Shown in pieces: positions 28,355 to 37,290 of a stretch of DNA of 64,000 bases (positions are counted from its first letter, which is position 1; each line of letters begins with the position of its first letter). Source of the DNA: CAWCPR01 sp963797475 (GTDB taxonomy: Bacteria; Chloroflexota; Anaerolineae; Anaerolineales; UBA4823); NCBI GenBank assembly GCA_963797475.1, contig CAWCPR010000009.1, forward strand, positions 186,001-250,000. The letters are read 5' to 3'. The position numbers and the translations under genes are program-made. The notes under the pieces were generated by a model. The model searched no databases, was not told the DNA's origin, and saw only the letters and a program-made list of their open reading frames with translations.

Positions 28355-30757
28355 TCAATCACCCCGTTCATCGACCGGAGGCGCAGCCGGGCCATAATCC
28401 AGCACCTCGCGCACCCCCGTACCCGGATCGGGCGGGCCGATGATGGCCTTCAACTCCATGTTCTCGATCAAGCGGGCGGCGCGTGTATATCCAATCCGCA
28501 GGCGCCGCTGCAGCATTGAGATGGAAGCACGCCCCTGGCGGCGAACCAGGTCGACCGCCTCGTCCAACAAGGGATCTTTGTCTTCTTCATTGGTGATCTC
28601 ATCCCACATCGGCAACTGCTTGAGCGGCAAATTGGCCGGCAGCGCATCGACGATGCCCCCCACTGCTACCTGGGTGGTGATCTCGCTGCCAGAGAAACCC
28701 CGCCAGTACTGAACCAAGCGCTGAATCTCATCGTCGGAGACGAAGACCCCCTGCAGGCGCACCGCTGCAGGCGCGTCCGGCGCCTGGAAAAGCATATCGC
28801 CGCGCCCCAGCAAGCGCTCGGCCCCAGGTTGGTCCAGGATGACCCGGCTATCCACTCCGGAGGCGACTGCAAAGGCGACACGCGCAGGGAAATTGGCTTT
28901 AATCAGACCGGTGACGACATCCACCGAGGGTCTTTGCGTGGCGATCACCAGGTGGATGCCGGTCGCCCGCGCCAGTTGGGCCAGGCGGGTGATCGAGCGT
29001 TCGGTCTCGTCCGGCGCCAGCATCATCAGGTCGGCCAGCTCGTCGATGATGACCACCAGGTAGGGCAGCCTGCTCCCAGCGCGCATGTTTTGCCGGGCGT
29101 TGTAATCCTGGATGTTGCGCGAGCCGGCTTCTGCCAGTTTGCGGTAGCGCATGTCCATCTCACGCATCACCCACTGCAAGGCCGCGATCACTTTTTCCAT
29201 TTCAACCACCACCGGAGCCAGAAGGTGCGGGATCCCGTTGTAGCCCGTCAGCTCGACCCGCTTAGGATCGACCATAATCAAGCGCAGATCTTCGGGGGTG
29301 TTGTTCGCCAGCAGGCAGGTGATCAAGGCATTCACGCACACAGATTTGCCCGAGCCTGTAGCGCCGGCGATGAGCAAATGCGGCATCGCGGCCAGGTCAG
29401 CCGCGACCGCCATTCCGGCGACGTTCTGTCCCAGGGCAAAGCGCAAAGGCGACTTCAAGCGTTTAAAGGCCTCGCTTTCGATCACATCCCGCAGCGCGAC
29501 CAGGGAAATCTCTTCATTCGGGACCTCGATGCCCACAAAGCCCTTGCCCGGCACCGGCGCCTGAATGCGAATCGTGCGGGCAGAGAGCGCCAGGGCTAAG
29601 TCATCCGCCAGGGCGGCGATCTTGCCCACCCGGACGCGCATGCGCCCGTTGCGAGATTCGATAAAGCCCGGCTCGACGCCAAACTGGGTGATGGTGGGGC
29701 CGCGGTTGATCTCTTCGACCCGCGCCGGCGCGCCGAATGAAGCCAGGGTCTCTTCGATCAGGCGCGCCCGCTGGCGGTCAATCTCGTCGTCATAACTGAC
29801 TTCCCCGCCGCTGTCCAGGATATCCGCGATAGGGGGTAACGCCCATTCGCGCGGCTCCAGGCGCATCCCAGGCTGCACGCTCGCTTGCTGCGCCGGGCTC
29901 TGCGCCGATCCCGTGAGGGCTTGCGCCAGCTCCTCGGGCACCCCATTAAACTCGGTGAACGGCATGGCCTCCAACGGCGCCCGGCTTTGGCGCGACCGGC
30001 GCCTCTGCCAGGTGTTTGCCAGCCCGTCCCTGAAGCGCGACGCCAGCGGTGAGATCCAGCCAAACATCTCCAACACGGTCAAGTCCAATGCGAGCGCCAG
30101 GCCGACCAACAGCCAGGCGACCAGCACGACCGCAGTCCCGCCGCGGCCCAATGCCACCAGCAAAACCTGGAGGATGGCCGCGCCGATGTAGCCGCCCCCA
30201 TCCCCGGCTTCTGCAATGACAAGCGGAGCGTCTTGCAGCCGGAGGAACTGGATAAAATGCAGCCAGGCGAGCAGGTTGACGAACAATAAGATGATCCCCA
30301 GAAGGCGCTCTAAAGCCAACTGTGGAATGCGCTCGAAATTTCGCAGCACCAGCCATAACCCGGCCAGGATCAACCCGAACGGGAAAATGTAGCGCCCCAA
30401 ACCAAAGGTTTTGGAGGTCAACTCAACCCAGCTTCCCGTCAGGCTGCCGCGGCTGGAAGAGAGCAGGCTGAGCAAGGTAAGCAGCCCAAACAGCGCCAGA
30501 AAAACCCCGATGATATCCAGCTTGCGATCCAGCGACATGCCGCCCAGGATTGGGCGAGACGGCCGCGGGATTTTAACTTTCGCCGCGGCAGGCGCTTTCT
30601 GAAGGCGGCTGGCTTTTGCCGGGCGAGCGCTTTTCACCGGGGTCTTGCTGCGCGCAGCCGGCTTGCGCGCCTCTTGCTTTTTCTTGCTCGAAAGCGGTGC
30701 GCTCCTGGGTTTTGAAGCTGGTTTGCTAGATTTTGTAGTTTTGGGCTTACGTGCCAT
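28355..30757 (-). CDS. ftsK: FtsK/SpoIIIE DNA translocase
   Basis: 800 residues. A Lys/Ala/Pro-rich N-terminus is followed by four to five membrane helices (about 78-225), a linker, and the alpha/beta motor. Walker A is AGATGSGKSVCVNAL near residue 465; VVIIDELADLMMLAPDE is Walker B with the FtsK E-L-A-D motif. The C-terminal gamma domain (AVDLVRRQGRASISMLQRRL, then YTRAARLIENMELK) is the winged helix that reads KOPS/SRS guide sequences. FtsK pumps the chromosome at the division septum. A promoter with an extended -10 lies upstream at 30841-30849. The stop TGA overlaps a possible CapA start. Confidence 0.95.
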   Translation of the reverse strand: MARKPKTTKSSKPASKPRSAPLSSKKKQEARKPAARSKTPVKSARPAKASRLQKAPAAAKVKIPRPSRPILGGMSLDRKLDIIGVFLALFGLLTLLSLLSSSRGSLTGSWVELTSKTFGLGRYIFPFGLILAGLWLVLRNFERIPQLALERLLGIILLFVNLLAWLHFIQFLRLQDAPLVIAEAGDGGGYIGAAILQVLLVALGRGGTAVVLVAWLLVGLALALDLTVLEMFGWISPLASRFRDGLANTWQRRRSRQSRAPLEAMPFTEFNGVPEELAQALTGSAQSPAQQASVQPGMRLEPREWALPPIADILDSGGEVSYDDEIDRQRARLIEETLASFGAPARVEEINRGPTITQFGVEPGFIESRNGRMRVRVGKIAALADDLALALSARTIRIQAPVPGKGFVGIEVPNEEISLVALRDVIESEAFKRLKSPLRFALGQNVAGMAVAADLAAMPHLLIAGATGSGKSVCVNALITCLLANNTPEDLRLIMVDPKRVELTGYNGIPHLLAPVVVEMEKVIAALQWVMREMDMRYRKLAEAGSRNIQDYNARQNMRAGSRLPYLVVIIDELADLMMLAPDETERSITRLAQLARATGIHLVIATQRPSVDVVTGLIKANFPARVAFAVASGVDSRVILDQPGAERLLGRGDMLFQAPDAPAAVRLQGVFVSDDEIQRLVQYWRGFSGSEITTQVAVGGIVDALPANLPLKQLPMWDEITNEEDKDPLLDEAVDLVRRQGRASISMLQRRLRIGYTRAARLIENMELKAIIGPPDPGTGVREVLDYGPAAPPVDERGD

Positions 30758-30807
30758 AGATTTTAAACAGCGCTTCAGGCTACCACCGGCAGGAAAAGTT
30801 GAATGTT

Positions 30808-30831
30808 GGCTGGTCCATTTCTCGACCAGCC
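30808..30831 (-). other. Hairpin in ftsK 5' leader
   Basis: GGCTGGTC (30808-30815) pairs with GACCAGCC (30824-30831) over an 8-base loop. If transcription starts a few bases after the -10 box at 30841, this hairpin forms the very 5' end of the ftsK message, where it could protect the RNA. Confidence 0.5.
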
Positions 30832-30840
30832 GCTGCTGGC

Positions 30841-30849
30841 ATTATAGCA
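30841..30849 (-). promoter_or_regulatory. Extended -10 promoter of ftsK
   Basis: On the minus strand TGCTATAAT, a perfect extended -10 element (TATAAT at 30846 to 30841). No good -35 at 17 bases is visible, which fits an extended -10 promoter. It lies about 85 bases before the ftsK ATG. Confidence 0.55.
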
Positions 30850-31066
30850 CACCTGATCGGCCCCAAATTGTAAGGCGCTCAGGGTTCTTGAGCGCCTGGA
30901 ACGATTGGCGCATCGACAAGCAACCATTCAGCCAGGATCAGGGCAATTCTTCGATCGCTGTAATTTGAGGTACAATAATCCTCCGTCTGCGCGGCCCGGC
31001 TCCATTCAACCAAGCAAACCGCGCAGGCAGGCTTGAAAGCTATCTCGCTTCTCGAAAGGTCCAGGC

Positions 31067-32020
31067 TTGTTTCAAATCGTTTTTCTCGGAACGTCGGCTT
31101 CCGCCCCCTCGATACACCGCGGCTTATCTTCCCAGGTGGTTTTACACGACGAATACCGTTTTCTGGTGGATTGCGGTGAGGGCACCCAGCGCCAGATCAT
31201 GATGTCCGGCCTGGGTTTCAAGCGTTTAAACCGCATTCTGATCACCCATGGGCACCTGGACCACATCCTGGGATTAGCCGGGCTGCTCTCGACATTTTCG
31301 CGTTGGGAAACCATCGACGGGCTTGAGATTTATGGCGGGCGTTGGGCGCTCGAGCGAATCCACGATCTGCTCTACGGCGTGGTTTTGCGCGGGGCGCGGC
31401 CGCCGATCGACATCCAAATGCGTGAAATTCAGCAAGGGGTGATCTTTGAAACCGAGGACTTCTGCGTAACCGCATTCCCGGTTTACCATCGCGGCCCGGA
31501 CTGCTTCGGTTATTCGTTCCAGGAAAAACCACGCCGGCCATTTTTACCCGAACAGGCCGAGGCGCTCAATATCCCCCCCGGGCCATGGCGGCGCGATCTT
31601 GTCAATGGACAGGCGGTGCTCCTGCCGGATGGGCGACAGGTTAGCCCCGATCAAGTGCTCGGCCCCGAAAGGCCTGGAACGCATCTGGTTCATATCGGCG
31701 ATGTCGGCCGGACCGAAGATTTGTTCGCAGCCTGCCGGAACGCCGACGCCCTTGTGATCGAAGCGACTTACTTAGAGGAGGAGGCGCAAATGGCCCACGA
31801 CTACGCCCACCTGACTGCCAAACAGGCCGCCCAACTGGCAGCCCAGGCCGGAGTAAAGCATCTCATCCTGACTCACATTTCACGCCGCTATCGCGAACGG
31901 GACGTTCTGGCCGAAGCGCGGGCTGTGTTTCCGCAAGTCACCGTCGCCCGCGATTTCGACGCCTTTCAGATCAAGCGAGGCGAATTCACCAAGATCAGTT
32001 TACAGGAAGATGAGAATTGA
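31067..32020 (+). CDS. rnz: Ribonuclease Z (tRNA 3' endonuclease)
   Basis: 317 residues of the metallo-beta-lactamase fold. The RNase Z signature is clear: FLGTSASAPSIHRGLSSQ at the start, LVDCGEGTQRQIMMSGL, and the zinc motif ILITHGHLDHILGLAGLL (residues about 57-65). VIEATYLEEEAQMAHDYAH has the conserved E-A-T-x-L/Y and H-x-H-x-x-A block and ILTHISRRY the late His. It cuts the 3' trailer from tRNA precursors; the tRNAs in this window end without an encoded CCA, so the cell needs this activity. The start codon is TTG at 31067, supported by AAAGG seven bases upstream and by family alignment. Confidence 0.93.
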   Translation: MFQIVFLGTSASAPSIHRGLSSQVVLHDEYRFLVDCGEGTQRQIMMSGLGFKRLNRILITHGHLDHILGLAGLLSTFSRWETIDGLEIYGGRWALERIHDLLYGVVLRGARPPIDIQMREIQQGVIFETEDFCVTAFPVYHRGPDCFGYSFQEKPRRPFLPEQAEALNIPPGPWRRDLVNGQAVLLPDGRQVSPDQVLGPERPGTHLVHIGDVGRTEDLFAACRNADALVIEATYLEEEAQMAHDYAHLTAKQAAQLAAQAGVKHLILTHISRRYRERDVLAEARAVFPQVTVARDFDAFQIKRGEFTKISLQEDEN

Positions 32021-32278
32021 AATCTGAACGAGAAATAAAATGCCGAGCGCAGCCCACAGGACGGTTTGTAGAATGGCGCCGGAAGTCGCCGCCAGCCCGG
32101 CGCAGAACAATAACCCCGCCAGGTTTAGGGCGATCTGGTAATTCGTTTTTCCCAGGATCACTCGCAGCTTATCCGCCTCAATACTGGCCCGCCAGCTCGC
32201 ATAGCTCAAGGCGCCCAAGGCCAGCGAACACCCCAATACCCACAGCGCATTTGCGCCAACACAGAACCAATCGATCAT
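32000..32278 (-). CDS. Small three-helix membrane protein of unknown function
   Basis: 92 residues, almost all hydrophobic: helices at about 8-28, 45-65 and 70-90, with a short basic loop SWRASIEADKLRVILGKTNY between the first two. No recognised motif. It ends 20 bases inside the 3' end of rnz on the other strand, and its start is 22 bases from the stop of the PmbA gene, so it is probably the last gene of the TldD-PmbA transcript. The regular helix pattern and codon use suggest a real gene, though short. Confidence 0.55.
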   Translation of the reverse strand: MIDWFCVGANALWVLGCSLALGALSYASWRASIEADKLRVILGKTNYQIALNLAGLLFCAGLAATSGAILQTVLWAALGILFLVQISILIFL

Positions 32279-32299
32279 TTCGACCCCCGGCCTCCCGGC

Positions 32300-33640
32300 T
32301 CACATCGTCGCGCCGGTGAAATTAAAGCGCCCGATCTTCAGCGCCGGGACCCGGATCGCAACGCCGCCAAATTCGGAAGACAGGCAGCGCGTTTCGCTTC
32401 CCACAGCCTGCACATCTGCCAGCGCCTGGATGTACGACTGCGTAAAACGCAGGTTCTTCAGGGGGTAAGCCAGCTCCCCATTTTCTATTTTAAACACCCC
32501 GTCACGGGTCATGCCAGTGAGCACGCAATCGCGCGGGTGCACCAGGCGGGTGTACCAAAATCGCGTGATGTATAACCCGTCCTGTGTGGCGCGGATCATG
32601 CCCTCCAGGCTGGCATCCCCTGTCCCCAAAAATAGGTTGGTCGCTATCGGACCCATCTCTCGCATTCCGGGCGGCAGGGCATGGCCTGTGCTGGCCGCGC
32701 CGGCTTTCCCGGCTGTATAGCGGTCATATACCGGCTCGCCGACGACGCCCGACTTTACAATATCGACTCGCTTTTTGGGGACCCCTTCAAAGTCAAACGG
32801 CATCGGAACGCCGCCTGGATCCAGGCCGTCGTCCCAGATATTGACCATGGGGCTCATGGCCTGCTGGCCCTTGCGCTCATTCATCCACGAACGACCGTCT
32901 AGGACGGCCTGAGCGCCCATCCCATAAAAATCCATGGAGGCGAGGACATCTTCCACAGCATAGGGGTCGAGAATGACCGTGAATTCGCCAGGCCCGATTT
33001 TCCTCGGCTGGCGGCCAAGCTCGGCTTTCTGGGCGGCCTCCTTCCCCAATGCCTCAATCGGGATCGCTGCGACCTGCCAATCTGAAGCATGAGCGTAGCC
33101 CGAAGCGTCTTCCGCCATAATGACGGTCTGAAAGTCCGCATGTGTGCCGGCATGGTACGCATACAGGCCCTGCGAATTCGCCGCTGCGACGGCACTGCGC
33201 CCGCTGGAAAATGCGCCAAATGCGTTCAGGTTTTTATCGGCCGCCTGGCGGCAGACGAGGCCGACTGCTTGCGCCCGCTGCTGAGGTGAAAGCACGGCGG
33301 TGTTCTCATCCCACGCATTCACCGGGGTATAGGGGGCCGGTTCGGCCAGGCCGGGATCATCCGGGTCTTCAGGGCTGGCGGCCGCGTTCGCCAGGGCATG
33401 CTCGGCCAGAGCATCCAGCGCCGCGCCGTCCAGGCGGTTGCTGGTCGCCGTACCGGTGCGCTTTCCCTGCTTCACCCGCAGGATGAGGCTCGCGTCGATC
33501 TCAGCTACATTCTGGTGGATGCTGTTGTTGGCAAAACGCGTCAGTGCATTGTCTTCGACCAGGAACAGCACCTGGGCGGGGACTGCGCCGCAGCGTTTCA
33601 GCACCTGGTTGCAAATTTCTCGGGCAGCATTCTCATCCAT
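32300..33640 (-). CDS. PmbA/TldE-family peptide-processing protein
   Basis: About 446 residues from the ATG at 33640. The family blocks are visible: VEDNALTRFANNSIHQNVAE at the N-terminus, RVKQGKRTGTATSNRLDGAA, and later GMGAQAVLDGRSWMNERKGQ and NLFLGTGDASLEGMIRATQD. The protein lacks the HExxxH zinc site, as TldE/PmbA partners do. In E. coli TldD and TldE form a heterodimeric metalloprotease that trims peptides such as microcin B17 and the CcdA antitoxin. It follows tldD with the stop of tldD overlapping its start region, so the two subunits are made together. Confidence 0.9.
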   Translation of the reverse strand: MDENAAREICNQVLKRCGAVPAQVLFLVEDNALTRFANNSIHQNVAEIDASLILRVKQGKRTGTATSNRLDGAALDALAEHALANAAASPEDPDDPGLAEPAPYTPVNAWDENTAVLSPQQRAQAVGLVCRQAADKNLNAFGAFSSGRSAVAAANSQGLYAYHAGTHADFQTVIMAEDASGYAHASDWQVAAIPIEALGKEAAQKAELGRQPRKIGPGEFTVILDPYAVEDVLASMDFYGMGAQAVLDGRSWMNERKGQQAMSPMVNIWDDGLDPGGVPMPFDFEGVPKKRVDIVKSGVVGEPVYDRYTAGKAGAASTGHALPPGMREMGPIATNLFLGTGDASLEGMIRATQDGLYITRFWYTRLVHPRDCVLTGMTRDGVFKIENGELAYPLKNLRFTQSYIQALADVQAVGSETRCLSSEFGGVAIRVPALKIGRFNFTGATM

Positions 33641-33654
33641 CATCGCGCTTTGCC

Positions 33655-35100
33655 TCACTTGAGAACCCCAACGCGTACATTGCGAAAACGGGCCGGCGCG
33701 GCGCCATGCCCGGTATGAGCGATCTGCATCGGCTGGCCCTTACCGCAATTGGGCGTACCCCACATGACCCAGGCATCCTGGTTGCACACAGCGTCGCAAC
33801 TGTTCCAAAATTCGGGGGTCAGCCCGGTGTAGGTTGGGTTGCGCAGCAGCCGCCCCAGCTTTCCATTTTTTATCTCATAACCAACCTCTGTCCCGAACTG
33901 GAAGTTATAACGCTTGTCGTCGATCGACCAGGAGCGATTGGTCTCCATATAGATACCCTGGTCCGTATCGGCGATTAGATCCTCTAGATCCCAATCCCCG
34001 GGTTCGAGGCTGACATTCGTCATGCGGATCAGTGGAATACGGTTCCAACCGGAGGCGCGCATACAGCCGTTGGAGTGCTTGCCCAGCCGTGCGGCAGCCT
34101 CGCGCGACATCAGGTAACCGACAAAAAGGCCATTTTTGACGATCGGGGTTGATTGAGCCGGTATACCCTCGTCATCCCAGCCAAACGTCCCCAATCCGAG
34201 CGGGCGCAGGCTGTCCGCGGTCAGGTTTACCGCTGGCGAACCGTAATGGAAACTGTTCAACTTTTCGGTTGTGAGAAAAGATGTGCCGGCGTAAGCGGCT
34301 TCGGAGCCAAATACGCGGTCGAGCTCGATCGGGTGGCCGCAGGATTCGTGAACCTGCAAGGCCACTTGCTCACCCCCCAGGATCAGGTCGGTGATGATCT
34401 CGGATGGGCACGGATCGGCGCTGAGCAAGGCAACGGCCTCGCTGGCAACGCGCTCGGCATTGCCGGGCAGGCCCCAGCCTTGCACGGCCTCCCAGCCGGC
34501 GGTCACCTGCTGCCTGCCGAATGAAGCCGGATAAGAGCGCGTTTGAACCTCGCCATTCCCCACTGCGATGGCCTGAATGCCGCCGCCGGTCTCGCAGATC
34601 GTTTGTTCTGTGAAGGCGCCCTCGGAATTCGCAAACCATTTCTGCTCGCGGATAAAGGTGAGATTTCCATGGCGGACTCGCACCCCTTGGACTCTCGCCA
34701 TTTCCGCATCGGCAGCCAAAAGAACCGCCAGCTTACTTTCCAATGGAATATCGAATGGGTCAATCTGGATGGGAGTCCGGTAAGTCCCCTGGCTGGTGAC
34801 TGCCGGGCCTAGGTCAATTTTAGCGCCATGCACCAGGGCCGAAGCCTGGGCGATCTCCAGTGCCAGAGCCGTGACCCGCTCCACCTCCGCCTTGTTCAAA
34901 TCGCGGCTGGAAGCGAAGCCCCAGGCGCCGTTTGCCAGCACACGGACGCCAAAACCAGTCAATTCGACGTGGTTCAAAGTCTCCACGACGCCATCCTTAA
35001 CCGAGATGTGCTCCGTGCTGGTTTGAACCACGCGCATATCCGCGTATTGGGCTGCACGCATTTCCGCGAGGTTTAGAGCGTGATCCATCCATTCTTTCAA
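33655..35100 (-). CDS. tldD: TldD metalloprotease subunit
   Basis: 481 residues. The zinc motif is VALQVHESCGHPIELDRVFG (HExxxH near residue 250), the hallmark of TldD. Other family blocks: SVKDGVVETLNHVELTGFGV at the N-terminus, TFGWDDEGIPAQSTPIVKNG and MRASGWNRIPLIRMTNVSLE near residue 355, and YKIKNGKLGRLLRNPTYTGL-like sequence near the C-terminus. Forms the active subunit with the PmbA-like protein encoded just downstream. The ATG at 35100 lies 18 bp after the sulfite-oxidase-like gene, on the same strand. No peptide precursor gene is visible next to it. Confidence 0.95.
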   Translation of the reverse strand: MKEWMDHALNLAEMRAAQYADMRVVQTSTEHISVKDGVVETLNHVELTGFGVRVLANGAWGFASSRDLNKAEVERVTALALEIAQASALVHGAKIDLGPAVTSQGTYRTPIQIDPFDIPLESKLAVLLAADAEMARVQGVRVRHGNLTFIREQKWFANSEGAFTEQTICETGGGIQAIAVGNGEVQTRSYPASFGRQQVTAGWEAVQGWGLPGNAERVASEAVALLSADPCPSEIITDLILGGEQVALQVHESCGHPIELDRVFGSEAAYAGTSFLTTEKLNSFHYGSPAVNLTADSLRPLGLGTFGWDDEGIPAQSTPIVKNGLFVGYLMSREAAARLGKHSNGCMRASGWNRIPLIRMTNVSLEPGDWDLEDLIADTDQGIYMETNRSWSIDDKRYNFQFGTEVGYEIKNGKLGRLLRNPTYTGLTPEFWNSCDAVCNQDAWVMWGTPNCGKGQPMQIAHTGHGAAPARFRNVRVGVLK

Positions 35101-35118
35101 AATCTTGCTCCTTAAATG

Positions 35119-35757
35119 CTATCTAAAGCGCTGTTCTTTCCAAACGTCAGCTTCATTGTGGTAGCCAGCCTGCTCCCAGAACCCGAGGTGATCGCGGTCC
35201 AGGAATTCCAGGCCGCGCAGCCACTTTGCGCCTTTCCACAGATACGGCACCTTCAGGTCCGTCCGGCCCTGGATATACCCCACAACGCCTCGCAGCGGAT
35301 AACCGTGGTCGGGGGAGAGCGGCTCTCCATTAAAATGGGTTGCCAGCAGGAAGTTATCCCCCAGCGCAACCTCCAAAGGCAGGTTGACGGTGAAGCCGTA
35401 CTCGGCATGCTGCAAAAGGTAGCGCGCGGCCGGCTTGAGCTTGATGAGGCTTTGATCCACCAACGTGCGAAGCGAAACCCCCTCCCATTCGGTGTCGAAC
35501 TTACTCCAGCGCGTCACGCAGTGGACATCCATGTTCACTTTCTGGCGCGGCAGCTTTAGGAACTCATCCCAGGTCCAGCGGACCTCCGCCTCGACTTCTC
35601 CCCACGCCCGCAGATCCCAGGTCGCCGGATTGAACCGTGGAACCGGCCCATAATGCAAGACCGGGAATTTTTGCGTCAGCGATTGGCCCGGCGGTAATCT
35701 GCCTTCCTGCTCGACCTTCTTTTCTTCTTCACGGCGGCGAAAAATGCTGTTGAACAT
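35119..35757 (-). CDS. Sulfite-oxidase-like molybdopterin oxidoreductase
   Basis: 212 residues from the ATG at 35757. The core of the sulfite oxidase Mo-MPT fold is present: WTWDEFLKLPRQKVNMDVHC and VTRWSKFDTEWEGVSLRTLV, where the Cys after MDVH is the molybdenum ligand; GDNFLLATHFNGEPLSPDHG and YPLRGVVGYIQGRTDLKVPY complete it, with W-K-G-A-K-W-L-R-G-L-E-F as the closing block. It is about the size of YuiH-like single-domain proteins and has no TAT signal, so it is cytoplasmic, unlike MsrP. Electron donor and substrate are unknown. Confidence 0.9.
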   Translation of the reverse strand: MFNSIFRRREEEKKVEQEGRLPPGQSLTQKFPVLHYGPVPRFNPATWDLRAWGEVEAEVRWTWDEFLKLPRQKVNMDVHCVTRWSKFDTEWEGVSLRTLVDQSLIKLKPAARYLLQHAEYGFTVNLPLEVALGDNFLLATHFNGEPLSPDHGYPLRGVVGYIQGRTDLKVPYLWKGAKWLRGLEFLDRDHLGFWEQAGYHNEADVWKEQRFR

Positions 35758-35852
35758 ATGCACCTCCAGTTGGTCGCGATTATATCAAAGCGATGCTATC
35801 CAATTATTACGCCAGGGTTACATATTTCTTGCCTGGCACACAATAATAGACC

Positions 35853-35874
35853 GGGCGGTGAAAAACCACCGCCC
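35853..35874 (-). terminator. 8-bp hairpin between two minus-strand genes
   Basis: GGGCGGTG (35853-35860) pairs with CACCGCCC (35867-35874) over a 6-base loop. It lies just upstream of the sulfite-oxidase-like gene and downstream of nothing transcribed leftward except the UPF0173 gene, whose terminator it may be. The T tail is weak. Confidence 0.4.
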
Positions 35875-35923
35875 TTACCAGAGGTGCAATCTGCCTCACG
35901 CCGGACCAGCGCCCGGACTGGTC

Positions 35924-36607
35924 TTAGAGTGTAAAGCTTTCCCCGGGACTTAGCACGTGCACCTGGGCGCCGGTTTCGGCTTTAACCCGCGAGGCCCATG
36001 AGTTTGGATCCTGTGAGATCACCTCCCAGGTATTGTAATGGGTCGGGATCACATGCTTTGGCCGCACAAATTTAACGGCCCGCAAGGCGTCGTCCGGTCC
36101 CATAGTGAAATTATCGCCGATCGGGATCACTGCCAGGTCAATTCCCTCGTCGCCGATCAAGCTCATATCCCCAAACAGACCGGTATCACCAGCGATGTAA
36201 ATTTTCTTTCCATCCTTCGTGGTCAGCAAAAAGCCGGCCGGATTGCCGCCATAAGACCCGTCCGGCATGCAGGACCCGTGCAATGCCAGGGTTAATTTTA
36301 GATAACCAAAAGGATAATTATAGCCGCCCCCGATGTGCTGCTGGTGGACGGTCAGGCCCTGCGCCTCCATCCAGTTGCAGACTTCGAAATTGCTGATCAC
36401 CATCGCCCCGGTTCTTTTGGCGATGCTGATCGTATCGCCCACGTGGTCGTTGTGCCCGTGCGTAAGCAGGATATATTCGGCTTTTAAATCGTCGGGATTG
36501 GTGTTGGCGGCTGGATTTCCGTTAAAAAATGGATCGACGAGAATTTCATGCCCGTCCACATCAAGGCCCAAAGCTGCGTGACCATACCAGGTGAGTCTAA
36601 CGCTCAT
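35924..36607 (-). CDS. UPF0173-type metal-dependent hydrolase
   Basis: 227 residues of the metallo-beta-lactamase fold. LTWYGHAALGLDVDGHEILV starts the fold, the metal motif is ILLTHGHNDHVGDTISIAK (residues about 50-60), YIAGDTGLFGDM has the bridging Asp, and the last metal histidine is in VRPKHVIPTHYNTWE. This is the L-ascorbate-6-phosphate-lactonase-like / UPF0173 subgroup; the substrate is not known. GGAGGAAAGCG stands before the ATG. A sigma-70 promoter lies at 36666-36695. Confidence 0.9.
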   Translation of the reverse strand: MSVRLTWYGHAALGLDVDGHEILVDPFFNGNPAANTNPDDLKAEYILLTHGHNDHVGDTISIAKRTGAMVISNFEVCNWMEAQGLTVHQQHIGGGYNYPFGYLKLTLALHGSCMPDGSYGGNPAGFLLTTKDGKKIYIAGDTGLFGDMSLIGDEGIDLAVIPIGDNFTMGPDDALRAVKFVRPKHVIPTHYNTWEVISQDPNSWASRVKAETGAQVHVLSPGESFTL

Positions 36608-36665
36608 TTCGCTTTCCTCCTAAAATAATATTTGAGCACAAGATATAGAGATTAAGGTGAAAGAA

Positions 36666-36695
36666 GTATAGACCCAATATAGGATAATCGTCAAT
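36666..36695 (-). promoter_or_regulatory. Sigma-70-type promoter of the UPF0173 gene
   Basis: On the minus strand TTGACG (36695-36690), 18-base spacer, TATACT (36671-36666). It points at the hydrolase gene 58 bases downstream and is back to back with the VOC promoter. Confidence 0.6.
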
Positions 36696-36757
36696 GTCAG
36701 GCAAATTTTTTGCGGGCTATTTTCTTCCATTGAACCAAAACCAATTTTCAAAATTCA

Positions 36758-36786
36758 TTGACAAACTAGAACATTTGTGCTAAAAT
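36758..36786 (+). promoter_or_regulatory. Strong sigma-70 promoter of the VOC gene
   Basis: TTGACA (36758-36763), 17-base spacer, TAAAAT (36781-36786): one mismatch in total from consensus, in AT-rich surroundings. The start of the VOC gene is 60 bases downstream. Confidence 0.75.
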
Positions 36787-36846
36787 AACTTCACCTATAC
36801 TGGTCAATTTCGTCCCAATTGATTCTTTCCCACAGGAGGCAATATA

Positions 36847-37209
36847 ATGTCCAAGCACGCTTTCGTCCACGTCGAATTCTCCACCACCGATCGTGAAGAG
36901 TCCGGTAAATTCTACAGCGAGCTGTTCGGCTGGAAGGTCGAGCAGATGCCGGACTTGAATTACGCAATTTTTGAAGCCGAAGGCACCGGCGGCGGCTTCA
37001 ACCCGGTCAACGAGGATAACCCGGTCGGAACCGTCATGATTTATGTCGGCACCGATGACATCGAAGCAAGCCTGGCCAAGGCGGAGAAGCTGGGCGGCAA
37101 AACGATTACACCCAAAACTGAGATCCCAGGCTTTGGCTGGTTCGGGATCTTCATGGATCCCACCGGCAATAAAGTCGGCCTGCATACCGGAATGAGTGAG
37201 AGTTCCTGA
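36847..37209 (+). CDS. VOC-superfamily (glyoxalase-like) protein
   Basis: 120 residues with two beta-alpha-beta-beta-beta modules of the vicinal-oxygen-chelate fold. HAFVHVEFSTTDREESGKFY starts the first, with the typical S-G-K-F-Y-S-E-L-F-G-W, and IPGFGWFGIFMDPTGNKVGL ends the second with the D-P-x-G-N-x-x-G-L/F motif. Metal-binding His and Glu positions are plausible but the enzyme activity is not known. It has a near-consensus promoter and an AGGAGG site, so it is probably well expressed; it stands alone. Confidence 0.9.
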   Translation: MSKHAFVHVEFSTTDREESGKFYSELFGWKVEQMPDLNYAIFEAEGTGGGFNPVNEDNPVGTVMIYVGTDDIEASLAKAEKLGGKTITPKTEIPGFGWFGIFMDPTGNKVGLHTGMSESS

Positions 37210-37290
37210 GAATCCATCCCACAATTGCGCCAATCCAACACAAAACGAACTTATGCCGAGGCCGCCAGGATGTCTGGCGGTCTCATCAAT

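Larger units (their letters stand above)
30758..31066. other. Divergent intergenic region between ftsK and rnz
   Basis: 309 bases without a gene. It holds the ftsK promoter and its 5' hairpin on the left. Near 30971 TACAAT could be the rnz -10 box, but no matching -35 is clear. The last part carries AAAGG (31055-31059), the ribosome site for rnz. Confidence 0.6.
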